A stretch of DNA of 64,000 nucleotides from Rheum nobile (lineage: Eukaryota > Streptophyta > Magnoliopsida > Caryophyllales > Polygonaceae). Shown here one piece after another: positions 21,128-31,966 of the stretch. The stretch lies in the NCBI GenBank assembly GCA_027886185.1, contig WOAB01000606.1, positions 558,001-622,000 of the forward strand. Reading direction: 5' to 3'. The position numbers were made by a program, and so were the translations under genes. The notes below the pieces were generated by a model. It ran no database searches and was not told the DNA's origin. It was given only the letters and a program-made list of their open reading frames with translations. How positions within the stretch are numbered: position 1 is the first letter of the stretch; each line of letters opens with the position of its first letter.

Positions 21128-21688
21128 TGTTAGGAAATCGACCCTCCCCAGGACCCTTGTACACTCACCGAACCCTATCGAAACAAACTCTATCGAAACA
21201 AAGACGCAATATACAAAAGCGATTTTGTATTATATAGTGAATAGTACAAGAGATATTATACGAGTAGCTCACTACACTTTTTTTATATGGGACACACTCA
21301 CACACAACTTCACTCTCGAGGTCACTCACATTCAATATGCTCGATTGCTTCAATTCAACAACTAATTGCCTATTTATAGGCTACATAAGTCGGTTCATCA
21401 CCGACCTCCTACACATAAATCTAGAATTCAAGATAATACATTCTACATGCTAGTTCTTTCTCACTTAATCTAGAATTATCTAATTGATATATATCTCCAG
21501 CTCCACGTGCTAAATTTGCCTTCAAATTGCACCATCATTAGCTTCTGGAGAATTCCCGAACTCCTTCGCCATCAGCTTGTGTTGGGCCAAATTTCAATAA
21601 GCCCAATTTTATCTTATTTAGCCCATTATCTCTTTAGGTATTTTAGATTGCCCAAATAATATTTGGAAATACTAATTAAACTCTAACA
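21128..21688 (-). repeat. LTR A of the gag-protease element
   Basis: 561 bp, TGTTAGGAAATCG to CTCTAACA on the plus strand. The sense-strand purine tract AAGGGAGGATT adjoins it at 21689-21700. Confidence 0.9.
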
Positions 21689-21718
21689 AATCCTCCCTTA
21701 ATTAATATTTCCAAATAT

Positions 21719-23023
21719 TTATCTCGCATCCAAAAATCTCACCTTTTTCTGCTTCTTGGTCCCAAAGCCAACACATTTTCGTTGCACCACTCGTTCATCC
21801 AACACACAAACGTTCTTCTCGTTCTTCCGGCCTCGCATGATCAAGCGTCTTCCCTTGAACACCTTGCACCACTTAGACGTGCCGACAAACCTACACCCCT
21901 CTGACATTATCGCACCCAACGAGATGATGTTAACTTTGTTTGAGGGCATGTACCTCACATTATGAAGAGTGTGGCTTGTATCGTTGTGAGGCCTCTTCAT
22001 CACGCTTTCGGTACCCTCGACCTTCAACTTCTCACCACCAGCTAAGTTGAGGTGACCAAACTCTTCATCTCTCTTCAAGGTGTCGAATAATGCTTGATGC
22101 CCACACACATGCATCGAGGCGGCACTGTTCATCACCTACTCGGATTTGACAACCTCCTCACTCGTTGCCAAGTAGACATCCTCTTCACCAACATCACTGA
22201 CCACATTCGTATGGGAGTCACTGCTACACGACTGCAACGACGTCTCTCTCATCTTCTTTAAGTCCTCCCTCATCCGAGGACACCTCGCTTGCATGTGACC
22301 CTTCTCCCCGCAGTAGTAACACTCGACGTCACTCAAATCTCTCCTTTGACGTGAGTTTACTCTCCATTTCGGGTCACCTTGCCCCTTTGTTTGACTCCTC
22401 CCTCGCTCACGCTCCCCTGTAACTAGTATGTTATCTCATCCTGTGTTGATAGCGTCATTCTTCATCATCCTTTCACTCTCCTGCAAAGCGGCCATCACCT
22501 CGTCTAGAGTGAGACTCGACCTTCCTACAAGTAACGTCTGCACCAAAGACTTGTAGGACGTCGGCAATGACGTTAACAATAACAACGCCTGCTCCTCGCC
22601 TCTTATATTGTCACCTGAATTGATCAGTTGACATACTAGTTGATTGAACAAGTTAATGTGGTCGTGAAGATTACCTCATTCTTGCATCTTCAGTGAGCAC
22701 AACTCCATCTTCAAACACAACCGGTTCGTCAGCGACTTCGACGCGTAAATGCTCTCGAGCTTCTCCTACAACGCCTTCGGTGTGGTTTCCTTCAACACAC
22801 TGAACTTGATCTCGGGAGCAAGTGGCAACCGGATTGTACTCACCGCCTTCTTCTGGATTTTGCTCCATTCTCTCTCATTCATGCAGCCAGGCTTCTCCTC
22901 CTCTAAAGCCTGATCAAGACCTTGCTGCACTAAAAGGTCTTGAATCGTACTCTGTCACAACGTGAAGTTGATCTTCCCATCAAAGAGTGGGATCTCGAAC
23001 GTTCTCGACAAGCCGGCCGCCAT
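21719..23023 (-). pseudogene. gag-protease, unit 1
   Basis: The frame opens MAAGLSRTFEIPLFDGKI at 23023 and covers a UBN2-type gag, the CCHC knuckle CYYCGEKGHMQARC and a protease-like region up to 21719. At least four in-frame stops interrupt it, mostly where unit 2 or family members have tryptophan. The active-site string reads MNSAASMHVC instead of the copia DSGAS pattern: the catalytic aspartate is asparagine. There is no integrase. Non-functional. Confidence 0.85.
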
Positions 23024-23356
23024 CACGCCAAAAAGAGATCCTTCCACCAGTGAACTAAACTCGTATCACCTAACACCGGCAACCTCAGCTCTAATACCAC
23101 TGTTAGGAAATCGACTCTCCCCAAGACCCTTGTACACTCACCGAACCCCACCGAAACAAAGACGTAATATACAAAAGTGACTCTATATTATATAGTGAAT
23201 AGTACAAGAGATATTATACGAGTAGCTCACTATACTCTTTTTATATGGGACACACTCACACACAACTTCACTCTCGAGCTCACTCACACTCAATATGCTC
23301 GATTGATTCAATTCAACAACTAATTGCCTATTTATAGGCTACATAAGTCGGTTCAT

Positions 23357-24758
23357 TGACGGAGGCTAAAGATGCACAGCAAATGTCGTTGATTAGCCCT
23401 ATCAAAGTAATTATGCTAACCAACCTACTAAACAGAGTATAGCAGACAAGTAATGGTCAAATCCCACAGAGAAGGTATGATGTAGTATGCAAACGTAAAT
23501 AACAAGTAACAAGTAACTGGGGGGTTTGTAATCAAGAGAACAAACAAGCAAAGTAAACAAATTTGGTTTATGTAGGAAGAAAGTATGATGAGGGGAAGTA
23601 GTTCCACTAGACCGAAATCCACAATACAGAGATAGAGTTTGATCACTGAAATCTATTTTGTCCAAGTTCGTTTATTTATCCTTATAGTCGTTCCCACCCT
23701 GCTCGTAAGTACTATTGATTCTCACAGTTGTCAATAGACTTATCACTATGCCAATGATAAAGCACAACTGATTCTCACAGTTGTCAGCGTACTTTACCAC
23801 CAACACAGCAATAGCAATGCACACAAGGATATAGGATACATGCAAGTAGAAAGACGTACAAGTACTCACTCCCCTACTTAACATGCAATTGATTCTCACA
23901 CATAATTGTACGCTCGGGACCCCTATACGCACAATTGTGTTTGGCACTAGATATGCACTCGGAACCCCTATATGCAATCCTAGTAATTGATAACAAGCAT
24001 TCAACCTAGGTTATCAGGCTAAGAAGAACAACAAGAAATCAAGTTCGATATAACCAAGAAAATCAATCCAACATTTATAAGGATAAGAACAAGGAATAGA
24101 AATCTCACAAACACATCAACTGTACTGCTTCAATCGTCTAACAGAACAAAGGGAAGTTAGTTCTCCATCAAAGGGAATGAAAAACTCTAATTAGAAAACT
24201 ACGTCTGAAACAATAGTGCGTCTGATGATGATTTGGAGGCTGTGGGAAAAGAGGTTAAATAGAGTTAACCTAAATCCCCAAGATCACAAACCATATCTTA
24301 CAAGGAAATAATAAAATAAAGGAAATCTGACTAATGCATAAAAGGAAATAAAGTAAAATAAAATAACTCTGGCCGCGAGGCAATAAACACATCCACCGCG
24401 GGGCTTCAGCTCTCCACCGCTGGGCGGTGGTCTCCTCTCACGCGGGCTCTATCCTTCACTGGGAGTCATCGCCGGGCCGCGGCATTGCTGACGCGGGGCG
24501 GTGAACTCCAGACTTCAGCTCTCGTCTTCTTCTCTTCTTCTGCTGCTCTCCAAATACTACCAAGTGTTGGTAGCCTTCTCCATAAATACTCCAGCAGCTC
24601 CATCTTCATCTCTAAACTCCATCAAAGCTGCAAATCCTTGGATTTCTTCACTTCTCTCCATAACATCTGGACTGCAGACTTAGCACCAAAACACATCCAA
24701 AACTCCTCCAAATCATGCTAATAGATGCTAGAAAAGGTGTATGAAATAACACCTATCA
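23357..24758 (-). repeat. LARD2 3' LTR
   Basis: 1402 bp, TGACGGAGG to CACCTATCA on the plus strand. A G+C-rich cassette lies at 24371-24515. The sense-strand purine tract GGGGGAATT adjoins at about 24758-24767. Compared with the 5' LTR it lacks 21 bp within the cassette. Confidence 0.93.
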
Positions 24759-25065
24759 AATTCCCCCATACTTAGACCTTTACTCGTCCCGAGTAAACTA
24801 AAGAAAAGCTCACCCTCTCAATCAACACCAAGGTGTCAGGAATTACAAGAAAACGTGACACCAGCAAACTATAACATATCAACAATACGCCCAAGACAAC
24901 CAAAACAAGTGATGCAAAAATAATCTAACCTAACTCCAATCTAGCTCCTTATCGCTCCATGAGTGGCCTACCCGACAGTCCTTCTATGACTCCCTTCTTA
25001 TGACGCCTCCACCAAGATATAAAGAGAAATCCTAGAATCACTCTTATTCTTTTACGCTCATCTTG

Positions 25066-25220
25066 CCTAGGCGCCCTTTCGGGTTTTCACCTAGCCACTC
25101 ATTTCATTTTGCTAGATATCTCACAAATACTCACATCACTCCAGTCCAATCTTGCCCTATTCTAATACCAGCCGGACTACCTGCTTTTTACTTGAACCGC
25201 CCTTTCGGGTTTTCAGTCCA
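25066..25220 (-). other. Paired GAAA-tetraloop hairpins, LARD2
   Basis: Sense-strand hairpins at 25067-25094 and 25193-25220, each with AAAACCCGAAAGGG at the apex and a seven-pair outer stem. The first has one G-U pair, the second two. On the plus strand these wobbles would be C-A mismatches, so the structure is intact only on the element's sense RNA. Apex spacing is 126 bp, against 131 bp in LARD1. Confidence 0.75.
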
Positions 25221-25426
25221 TCCCAGGATTTTGATTGCCTTTTTACTTCTTTTTGGCTTTTTCAATTTTTTTTTTATCAGAATGGAAACAACAATGCAGA
25301 AATAAAGCTATGTACACTAGCTAGCAAGAAAGCAAGTCTATATCCCTCCCCCATACTTAAACCGAACATTGTCCTCAATGTGGAAAAGAGAACATCAAAT
25401 GATAGGGGAAAGAAGAAATAAACTCA

Positions 25427-26665
25427 CTATGGACCGGAAGGTGGTGGTGGGTACAACCCAAAGTAGTCCCTCATATGAGTGTCTGTAGTGTCCAGACGCT
25501 CATTTATCTCTGCGTGGAGCTGGGTCTGCCAAGTCTGCAGACCGGTCTCTACTCTAGAAGTCCATTGATCCTGGCGCGTAGAGAAAGTATCCCATCTAGA
25601 GTACATCTCCTGCCAAGGTGCGACAGGTCCGTACACAGACGAAGACTCCTCAAACTGTGAAGAACCGGGGTCGTCCCCCTCTACAGGATCAACAGCAAAA
25701 CCACCACTAGGGCCCTCTCCATACGGACCCGAAGGAGTAACGGCAAGGGCATCATCGATTGGCATCCGGCTATCGTTATCAATCCACCAACCCGCGTATG
25801 AAGGCGAGTAAGCGAACTCTCGCGGAACAACCAAAATATGGCCCTCATAAGATGCCCAAACCAAATCACCATCCTGCCCCAGTGGCTTCATCATGGAGCA
25901 CACCCTCATGTGTGCTAAATCATATACGGCGCAGGGGACCGGCCGAGGAATCTGATCGCAATTGATCACGCTGGCGCAGAGGAGTGTAATAAGACCACCC
26001 CCATAAATATCTCTCGGCTCGCCATCACGAATCCTCCGCATGGAACTCAAGAAAAGAGTTGCCCAACACGGCGTAAGCTCTACCGTCCCCAGGATGCTCA
26101 TAAACCACTGGAAGTCCTTCATGGGCACCTTCCCATCGTCAGCATGGCCAAAGAAATCCCTCATCATCACCTTGTGGATCAACCGCAGACAAGGATTCAC
26201 CAACTTGGAGTTCACCTCATGACCCTTCTTGAATGTCCTCCATGTGGCAGCCCACCAGAAATCCATCATCTCGGCCTCATTAAGCCCATTCTCCCACCCA
26301 GCGGTGGGGTTCTTTGTAATGCACAGGGCCTCGTGGATCACCTTCCGTGACAAAGAATAATCACGCCCATTGTAGGTGAACGTGATCTTGCGCAGAATTT
26401 TGTCATCAGACTCCTCGCGGATGAACCATCTGAACGAGGCAATGAATTGGAAGCACAGCTCAGGATACGCGGGGGCTGCCTTGTTCATGAAATCACCCAG
26501 CCCACACTGTGTCAAACACAGCGTTACACAAGCGAACAATCCCATCTGCTCCAGAGTTGGCTTGTGGAAAATTTTGGAAGCCACCACCCTCCTCTCCTTC
26601 ACAATGTCGTACAGCTCACTCTCATCCCTACTCGTTGATGCTTTCTTCTTGCCTTTCGAAGCCAT
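25427..26665 (-). CDS. LARD2 ORF2, 412-residue plant transposon protein
   Basis: Uninterrupted although gag carries stops. It starts MASKGKKKASTS at 26665, a basic N-terminus. The body has FHKPTLEQMGLFACVTLCLT, then FRWFIREESDDKILRKITF and YSLSRKVIHEALC, resembling proteins annotated in plants as Athila ORF1-type or putative plant transposon protein. The C-terminus is tryptophan-rich, ending YFGLYPPPPSGP. It occupies the position where Athila elements have an envelope-like ORF, but I see no signal peptide or membrane segment. Function unknown; the family assignment is from memory. Confidence 0.65.
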   Translation of the reverse strand: MASKGKKKASTSRDESELYDIVKERRVVASKIFHKPTLEQMGLFACVTLCLTQCGLGDFMNKAAPAYPELCFQFIASFRWFIREESDDKILRKITFTYNGRDYSLSRKVIHEALCITKNPTAGWENGLNEAEMMDFWWAATWRTFKKGHEVNSKLVNPCLRLIHKVMMRDFFGHADDGKVPMKDFQWFMSILGTVELTPCWATLFLSSMRRIRDGEPRDIYGGGLITLLCASVINCDQIPRPVPCAVYDLAHMRVCSMMKPLGQDGDLVWASYEGHILVVPREFAYSPSYAGWWIDNDSRMPIDDALAVTPSGPYGEGPSGGFAVDPVEGDDPGSSQFEESSSVYGPVAPWQEMYSRWDTFSTRQDQWTSRVETGLQTWQTQLHAEINERLDTTDTHMRDYFGLYPPPPSGP

Positions 26666-26744
26666 AAGTGAAGAATGGGAATGCTCAAATCAAAAGGCAG
26701 CAAAGGATACTCACAATCAAGCAAACACAATGTTCTGGAGAGAC

Positions 26745-28770
26745 TCAGCGCGGGGCGGCGGCGTCGCAGTGAGAAACTGAGAACAGGCACTGGGTCGCGG
26801 CGAGAACGGCGCGGGGCGGTAGCAATAGGAACGCAAAGCGGTGGCAGTGCGAGGCGGAGCTAAAGCGAGGCGGGACTACAGCGGCGCGGTGGGGTTGTGT
26901 TTGGGCTTGGTTGTGAGGCTAGACTCCAAATGGGGGATTTGGGGCTAGAGTATGCTCAAGGTCGAGAGGGGAAAGTAGAATAGGAGTTTGAGGGGACGCT
27001 GGGAATTATAAGTGTGGGGTGAAGTGGGGCTAGGTCAAGGAAGGGTAAGGTGAATAGAAAGGGATGATGGGCCGGTCATGTACCATGGCCCCTAAGAGAA
27101 ATCTTGGCCCATAAAGAAGCCCAATCCGTCAAAACCTTAGTGACCTCTTAAGAATAAAGCTTTTACTCACCCGTTTAAGGTTTTTTCAGGGCCCATAATT
27201 CTTGCTTTTTTTTATAAAAAAAAAGAAGTTGAGAATCGATACCTGACCTTCACCGCGGGGCGGTGAGCTCCACCGCGAGGCGGTAGGAAGGCACCGCGGG
27301 GCGGTGAGAATGGTTGGGCACCTCATCTCTTTTCGGTTTACTTTCGTACCTGAAATGTGAGTAACAGGCGAACGAAACAAAGCAAAATAAACTACGAAAA
27401 TAAAATAAGAAGAAAAATCAAAGAAAAACTAACACGGGTTGCCTCCCGGACAGCGCCTTGGTTATCGTCGTTGGCTCGACGTACTACAGATCAACTACCA
27501 TCTCGAATAGGATCCTTTCGGAATCCTCCAACTCGTCTCTTCCCGTGGAGACCTCTCATGGAAAGGTTTGAACCTTAGATCATGTTCCTTCTTCGCCACC
27601 CACTCCATGTTCATTCTCTTTGGAGTGTCTCCCCCATACTTAGAACGATGCGGGGGCCGATATGGCTCAACATGGATATGCTGCACATCACTAGATAAAG
27701 GCTTGCTGCCTTGTATGGTTAGTGCATGGGGACAAGTGCCCAAAGCAGAGGAAATGGGGTCTCCTATGTCATCTAACAAAATATCATCAACAGGCAAATC
27801 ATGCAATTCAATAGGTCCGTCAGTAGTGGAATACTCAACTATGGTCTCTACGGCATCAATTTTTACATTTTCATGCACTGAATCATCAAAATCATTAATG
27901 CAGAGAGGAGGTGATTTAATGGAATTGGCATTATGAATGTCATGTTTAAAAATTATTCCATCAAATTCCATAGTCAGAGTACCACTATCAACATCAATCT
28001 TAGTCATGGAAGTTTTCATAAAAGGTCGCCCTAGCATGACCGGGGCAACGTGCTCATCATAATCCATATCCATAACAAAGAAATCAGCAGGGAATATCAG
28101 GGGACCTATCCTAACAAGGACATCTTCTATAATACCCTTAGGGGGTACACAAGAACCATCAGCAAGTTGTATAACAATATTAGACTCACGCAAGGGTCCT
28201 AATTCCAATTTCTCAAGTAAAGAATAAGGTAAGACATTAATTGAGGCACCCAAATCAAGCAGGGCCTTCTCAAAAACATGTTCACCTATAGTGATAGGAA
28301 TAGTAAACGTACCTGGATCCTTGCACTTTGCAGGTAGACGCTTCTGAACTACCGCTGACACTTGTTCACCCACTGGACTCTTCTTCTGAGTCTTTTGCCT
28401 TTGGGCCTTCTTCACCGTGCATAGCTCCTTTAAGAACTTGGCATATCGCGTGATAGCCTTAATAAGCTTCAGCAGGGGGATGTTCACCTCACAGTTTTGG
28501 AATGTCTCGAACAAGTCTCTGTCGTCGACAACTCTTCTAGCCTTTAGCGCCTCAGGAAAAGGTGTTGGGGGCTTCTCTGAACCTAGAGGAGGGAACACTG
28601 GACGAACGTAGTTATCAACATAGGTGTCTTCAGCAGGAGCAGACTTTCGAGGATCAGGTCGCGGCAAGCCCACCACGGGGCGTAAATCATTACCGCGGGG
28701 CGGCGGGGTCGCGGTGTCATTATTGGGCACAGGCGCCGGGTCACGGCGAGAGTCGCCGTGGGGCGTGTCG
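26745..28770 (-). repeat. Three internal G+C-rich palindromic cassettes of LARD2
   Basis: Cassettes lie at about 26745-26895 (upstream of the 412-residue ORF), 27243-27315 (non-coding) and 28665-28770 (inside the protease ORF). The core is CACCGC-GGG-GCGGTG, a 6-pair hairpin with a three-base centre, with variants such as GGGTCGCGGCGAG. The same words fill the LTR cassettes. The copia LTR at 60276 has the same core and the word GCCGGGTCGCGGTG. Confidence 0.8.
27434..27487 (-). other. Conserved post-protease block of LARD2
   Basis: Counterpart of 12130-12182 in LARD1: the sense strand has GTACGTCGAGCC, AAGGCGCTGTCC and GGGAGGCAACCC immediately after the protease stop. Non-coding in both. Confidence 0.7.
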
Positions 28771-29027
28771 GTGATTTCCTTTTTCTCAGGAATTTCGTTC
28801 TCCTCTTCAGCAATGGGAGAAATAACCTTCTTACCACTTCTCAGCGTGATAGCACTCACGTTTTCTCTGGGATTCACAGTGGTCTGGGATGGCAGGGAGT
28901 TTGAGGCCCTCTGGTTGATCTTGGTCACCTCATCAGCTAACTGGCCAATCTGCCTCTCCATGTTCTTGATACTCGAATCAGTAGCATGCACATGTGTAGC
29001 AAAGTGCTGAGTCAAAGTCTTCAGCAT
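27495..29027 (-). CDS. LARD2 gag C-terminus and aspartic protease
   Basis: 510 residues in frame with the gag segment. The start has a coiled-coil-like MERQIGQLADEVTK; the middle is a proline-rich segment encoded by a G+C-rich cassette (28665-28770). Protease from about residue 240: LLDLGASINVLPYSLLEKL, then ADFFVMDMDYDEHVAPVMLG. The tail KKEHDLRFKPFHER matches the tail of the LARD1 protease. No polymerase follows. Confidence 0.88.
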   Translation of the reverse strand: MLKTLTQHFATHVHATDSSIKNMERQIGQLADEVTKINQRASNSLPSQTTVNPRENVSAITLRSGKKVISPIAEEENEIPEKKEITDTPHGDSRRDPAPVPNNDTATPPPRGNDLRPVVGLPRPDPRKSAPAEDTYVDNYVRPVFPPLGSEKPPTPFPEALKARRVVDDRDLFETFQNCEVNIPLLKLIKAITRYAKFLKELCTVKKAQRQKTQKKSPVGEQVSAVVQKRLPAKCKDPGTFTIPITIGEHVFEKALLDLGASINVLPYSLLEKLELGPLRESNIVIQLADGSCVPPKGIIEDVLVRIGPLIFPADFFVMDMDYDEHVAPVMLGRPFMKTSMTKIDVDSGTLTMEFDGIIFKHDIHNANSIKSPPLCINDFDDSVHENVKIDAVETIVEYSTTDGPIELHDLPVDDILLDDIGDPISSALGTCPHALTIQGSKPLSSDVQHIHVEPYRPPHRSKYGGDTPKRMNMEWVAKKEHDLRFKPFHERSPREETSWRIPKGSYSRW

Positions 29028-29081
29028 ATCCTCAGTAGAGGCTCCAGAAGTTTGGCCCTGAGGCCTCTGTTGGTACTGAGC

Positions 29082-30272
29082 TCATTGCTGGTACTGTTGT
29101 TGCTGAGCCGGCTGATATTGTTGTTGTGCCGGCTGCTGACCACCCTGAGGGTCACTCCATCTGAATCCTGGGTGATCATGGCCTCTCTGGTTGTAGTTCG
29201 GTTGTCCACCATACTGTTGTCTAGGAGCGTCGTAGCCTCCTACAACATTGACTTCGGCAACACCGTCCTCTTGCAGCTGAGGACAAGCCTCGGTGTGGTG
29301 GGCCTGATTAGAGCAAAGACCGCATCCTCTGGCGTGTTGAGGGGCATTCTGATTTGCTATCTTCATAACTATCTCCTTCAACTCGGCCAACTCAGACAAC
29401 ACCGGGCTTGGTCCTGCAGGGGTCACAGCATTGACCGCCTTCCTCTGGTATGTCTTCCCGAAATTCCGGGTGCTCTCACTCATTTCCTGGAGTCTATTCA
29501 TGGCGTCATCCGGTGTCAGGTTCAGAATACTTCCACCGCATGCAGCATCAACCATTCTTCTTTCTTGATCCAGCAGACCATTGTGCAAATAGAGAACAAG
29601 ATCTTGCTTGGCATACCCGTGGAATGGGCAGCTGGAACAAAGCCTCTTGTACCTCTCCAAATAATCATAAAGTGTTTCATCCCCAGCCTGCTCGATGTTG
29701 GCAATTGCCTTTTTCAAAGCATTTGCCTTCTTCGTGGGAAAATATTTATCCAGGAACGCTTTGTGCAGCTTCGTCCATGTATCTATGGTTCCTGGCGGCA
29801 TGTGATAGTATCAATCACTCGCAGAGTCGAGTAGAGAAAAACCAAAAACTATCATCTTGATTTGGTCTTCGATCACGTTCCTGGGCTTCATAGTCATGCA
29901 GACATTGTGGAACTTGCCCAGGTGAGAAATCGGATCCTCTCCACTCAGACCGTGGAATTTAGGGAGGTAAGCAACAACTCCCGACTTCAATTGAAAGTTC
30001 ACCCCTTCTCCTAGTGTAGGGATGATGACAGCTAGGGGTTGAGCCCCAATATTCGGCTCAGTAAGCTCTCTCAGAGTTCCAATTCCAGCCATTGCAACAG
30101 CTGGGGTAGTAGCAGTCTCAACGGTCTCGGTCGCAGCGGTTTCGACCTCTTCTTCCTCTCCTCTTCGATTGCGCAGGCTTCCAAGAAAGGATCTTTCAAT
30201 CTCTGGATCCAAAGCTAGAAGGGGAGAGTCAGTACTATGGGTGTCGACCATAAGATAGGTCTCCACCAACAA
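29082..30272 (-). pseudogene. LARD2 gag with CCHC knuckle
   Basis: The gag frame starts at 30272 and runs in one phase through two nonsense codons: TGA at 29811-29813 and TGA at 29082-29084. Motifs are YLPKFHGLSGEDPISHLGKF, then after the first stop YYHMPPGTIDTWTKLHKAFL and FPTKKANALKK, typical of Ty3 gag. The zinc knuckle CGLCSNQAHHTEAC follows, then a glutamine-rich tract. Tryptophan is expected at both stops, so TGG-to-TGA is likely. The same frame continues into the protease ORF. Confidence 0.85.
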
Positions 30273-30305
30273 TCAATCACGAAAACACACAACAAACAAA
30301 AACCT

Positions 30306-30323
30306 TCCCCGGCAACGGCGCCA
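30306..30323 (-). promoter_or_regulatory. LARD2 primer binding site, tRNA-Asp
   Basis: Sense strand TGGCGCCGTTGCCGGGGA, a perfect complement to the 3' end of plant tRNA-Asp, four bases from the LTR. This places the element near the Athila group. Confidence 0.9.
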
Positions 30324-30327
30324 AATT

Positions 30328-31750
30328 TGACGGAGGCTAAAGATGCACAGCAAATGTCATTGATTAGCCCTATCAAAGTAATTATCCTAACCAACCTACT
30401 AAACAGAGTATAGCAGACAAGTAAGGGTCGAATCCCACAGAGAAGGTATGATGTAGTATGCAAACGTAAATGACAAGTAACAAGTAACTGGGGGGGTTTG
30501 TAATCAAGAGAACAAACAAGCAAAGTAAACAAATTTGGTTTATGTAGGAAGAAAGTATGATGAGGGGAAGTAGTTCCACTAGACCGAAATCCACAATACA
30601 GAGATAGAGTTTGATCATTGAAATCTATTTTGTCCAAGTTCGTTTATTTATCTTTATAGTCGTTCCCACCCTGCTCGTAAGTACTATTGATTCTCACAGT
30701 TGTCAATAGACTTATCACTATGCCAATGATAAAGCATAACTGATTCTCACAGTTGTTAGCGTACTTTACCACCAACACAGCAATAGCAATGCACACAAGG
30801 ATATAGGATACATGTAAGTAGAAAGACGTACAAGTACTCACTCCCCTACTTAACATGCATTTGATTCTCACACACAATTGTACGCTCGGGACCCCTATAC
30901 GCACAATTGTGTTTGCCACTAGATATGCACTCGAAACCACTATATGCAATCCTAGCAATTGATAACAAGCATTCAACCTAGGTGATTAGGCTAAGAAGAA
31001 CAACAAGAAATCAAGTTCGATATAACAAAGAAAATCAATCCAACATTTATAAGGATAAGAACAAGGAATAGAAATCTCACAAACACATCAATTGTACTGC
31101 TTCAATCGTCTAACAGAACAAAGGGAAGTTAGTTCTCCATCAAAGGGGATGAAAAACTCTAATTAGAAACTACGTCTGAAACAATAGTGCGTTTGATGAT
31201 GATTTGGAGGTTGTGGGAAAAGAGGTTAAATAGAGTTAACCTAAATCCCCAAGATCACAAACCATATCTTACAAGGAAATAATAAAATAAAGGAAATCTG
31301 ACTAATGCATAAAAGGAAATAAAGTAAAATAAAATAACTCTGGCCGTGAGGCAATAAACACATCCACCGCGGGGCGGTGAAGATCCACCGCGGGGCTTCA
31401 TCTCTCCACCGCTGGGCGGTGGTCTCCTCTCACGCGGGCTCCATCCTTCACTGGGAGTCATCGCCGGGCCGCGGCATTGCTGACGCGGGGCGGTGAACTC
31501 CAGACTTCAGCTCTCGTCTTCTTCTCTTCTTCTGCTGCTCTCCAAATACTACCAAGTGTTGGTAGCCTTCTCCATAAATACTCCAGCAGCTCCATCTTCA
31601 TCTCTAAACTCCATCAAAGCTGCAAATCCTTGGATTTCTTCACTTCTCTCCATAACATCTGGATTGCAGACTTAGCACCAAAACACATCCAAAACTCCTC
31701 CAAATCATGCTAATAGATGCTAGAAAAGGTGTATGAAATAACACCTATCA
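30328..31750 (-). repeat. LARD2 5' LTR
   Basis: 1423 bp. The G+C-rich cassette (31345-31497) has one extra 21-bp piece containing a further CACCGCGGGG repeat relative to the 3' LTR; otherwise the two are nearly identical. Confidence 0.93.
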
Positions 31751-31966
31751 TTCATCACCGACCTCCTACACATAAATCTAGAATTCTAGATAATATCTTT
31801 TACATGCTAGTTCTTTCTCACTTAATCTAGAATTATCTAATTGATATATATCTCCAGCTCCACGTGCTAAATTTGCCTTCAAATTGCACCAGCATTAGCT
31901 TCTGGAGAATTCTTGAACTCCTTCGCCATCAGCTTGTGTTGGGCCAAATTTCAAATCCTCCCTTAA

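Larger units (their letters stand above)
23357..31750 (-). mobile_element. LARD2: Athila-like non-autonomous Ty3 element
   Basis: An 8394-bp element with LTRs of 1402 and 1423 bp and a perfect duplication TTCAT (23352-23356 and 31751-31755). Sense order: 5' LTR, tRNA-Asp primer site, gag with CCHC knuckle, protease, conserved non-coding blocks, a 412-residue ORF, paired hairpins, purine tract, 3' LTR. Polymerase, RNase H and integrase are missing. It sits inside LTR B of the gag-protease compound element. Confidence 0.95.
23101..31954 (-). repeat. LTR B, split by LARD2 and lacking 92 bp
   Basis: The first half is 23101-23356, the second 31756-31954. The plus-strand right end is missing: sequence jumps from GGGCCAAATTTCAA to ATCCTCCC, losing 92 bp relative to LTR A with a shared CAA at the junction, as in microhomology-mediated deletion. 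Confidence 0.85.

Noticed and set aside
24485..24721. Serine-rich frames duplicated at 24485-24721 and 31477-31713
   Set aside because: LTR copies of LARD2 read antisense; no motif or independent support.
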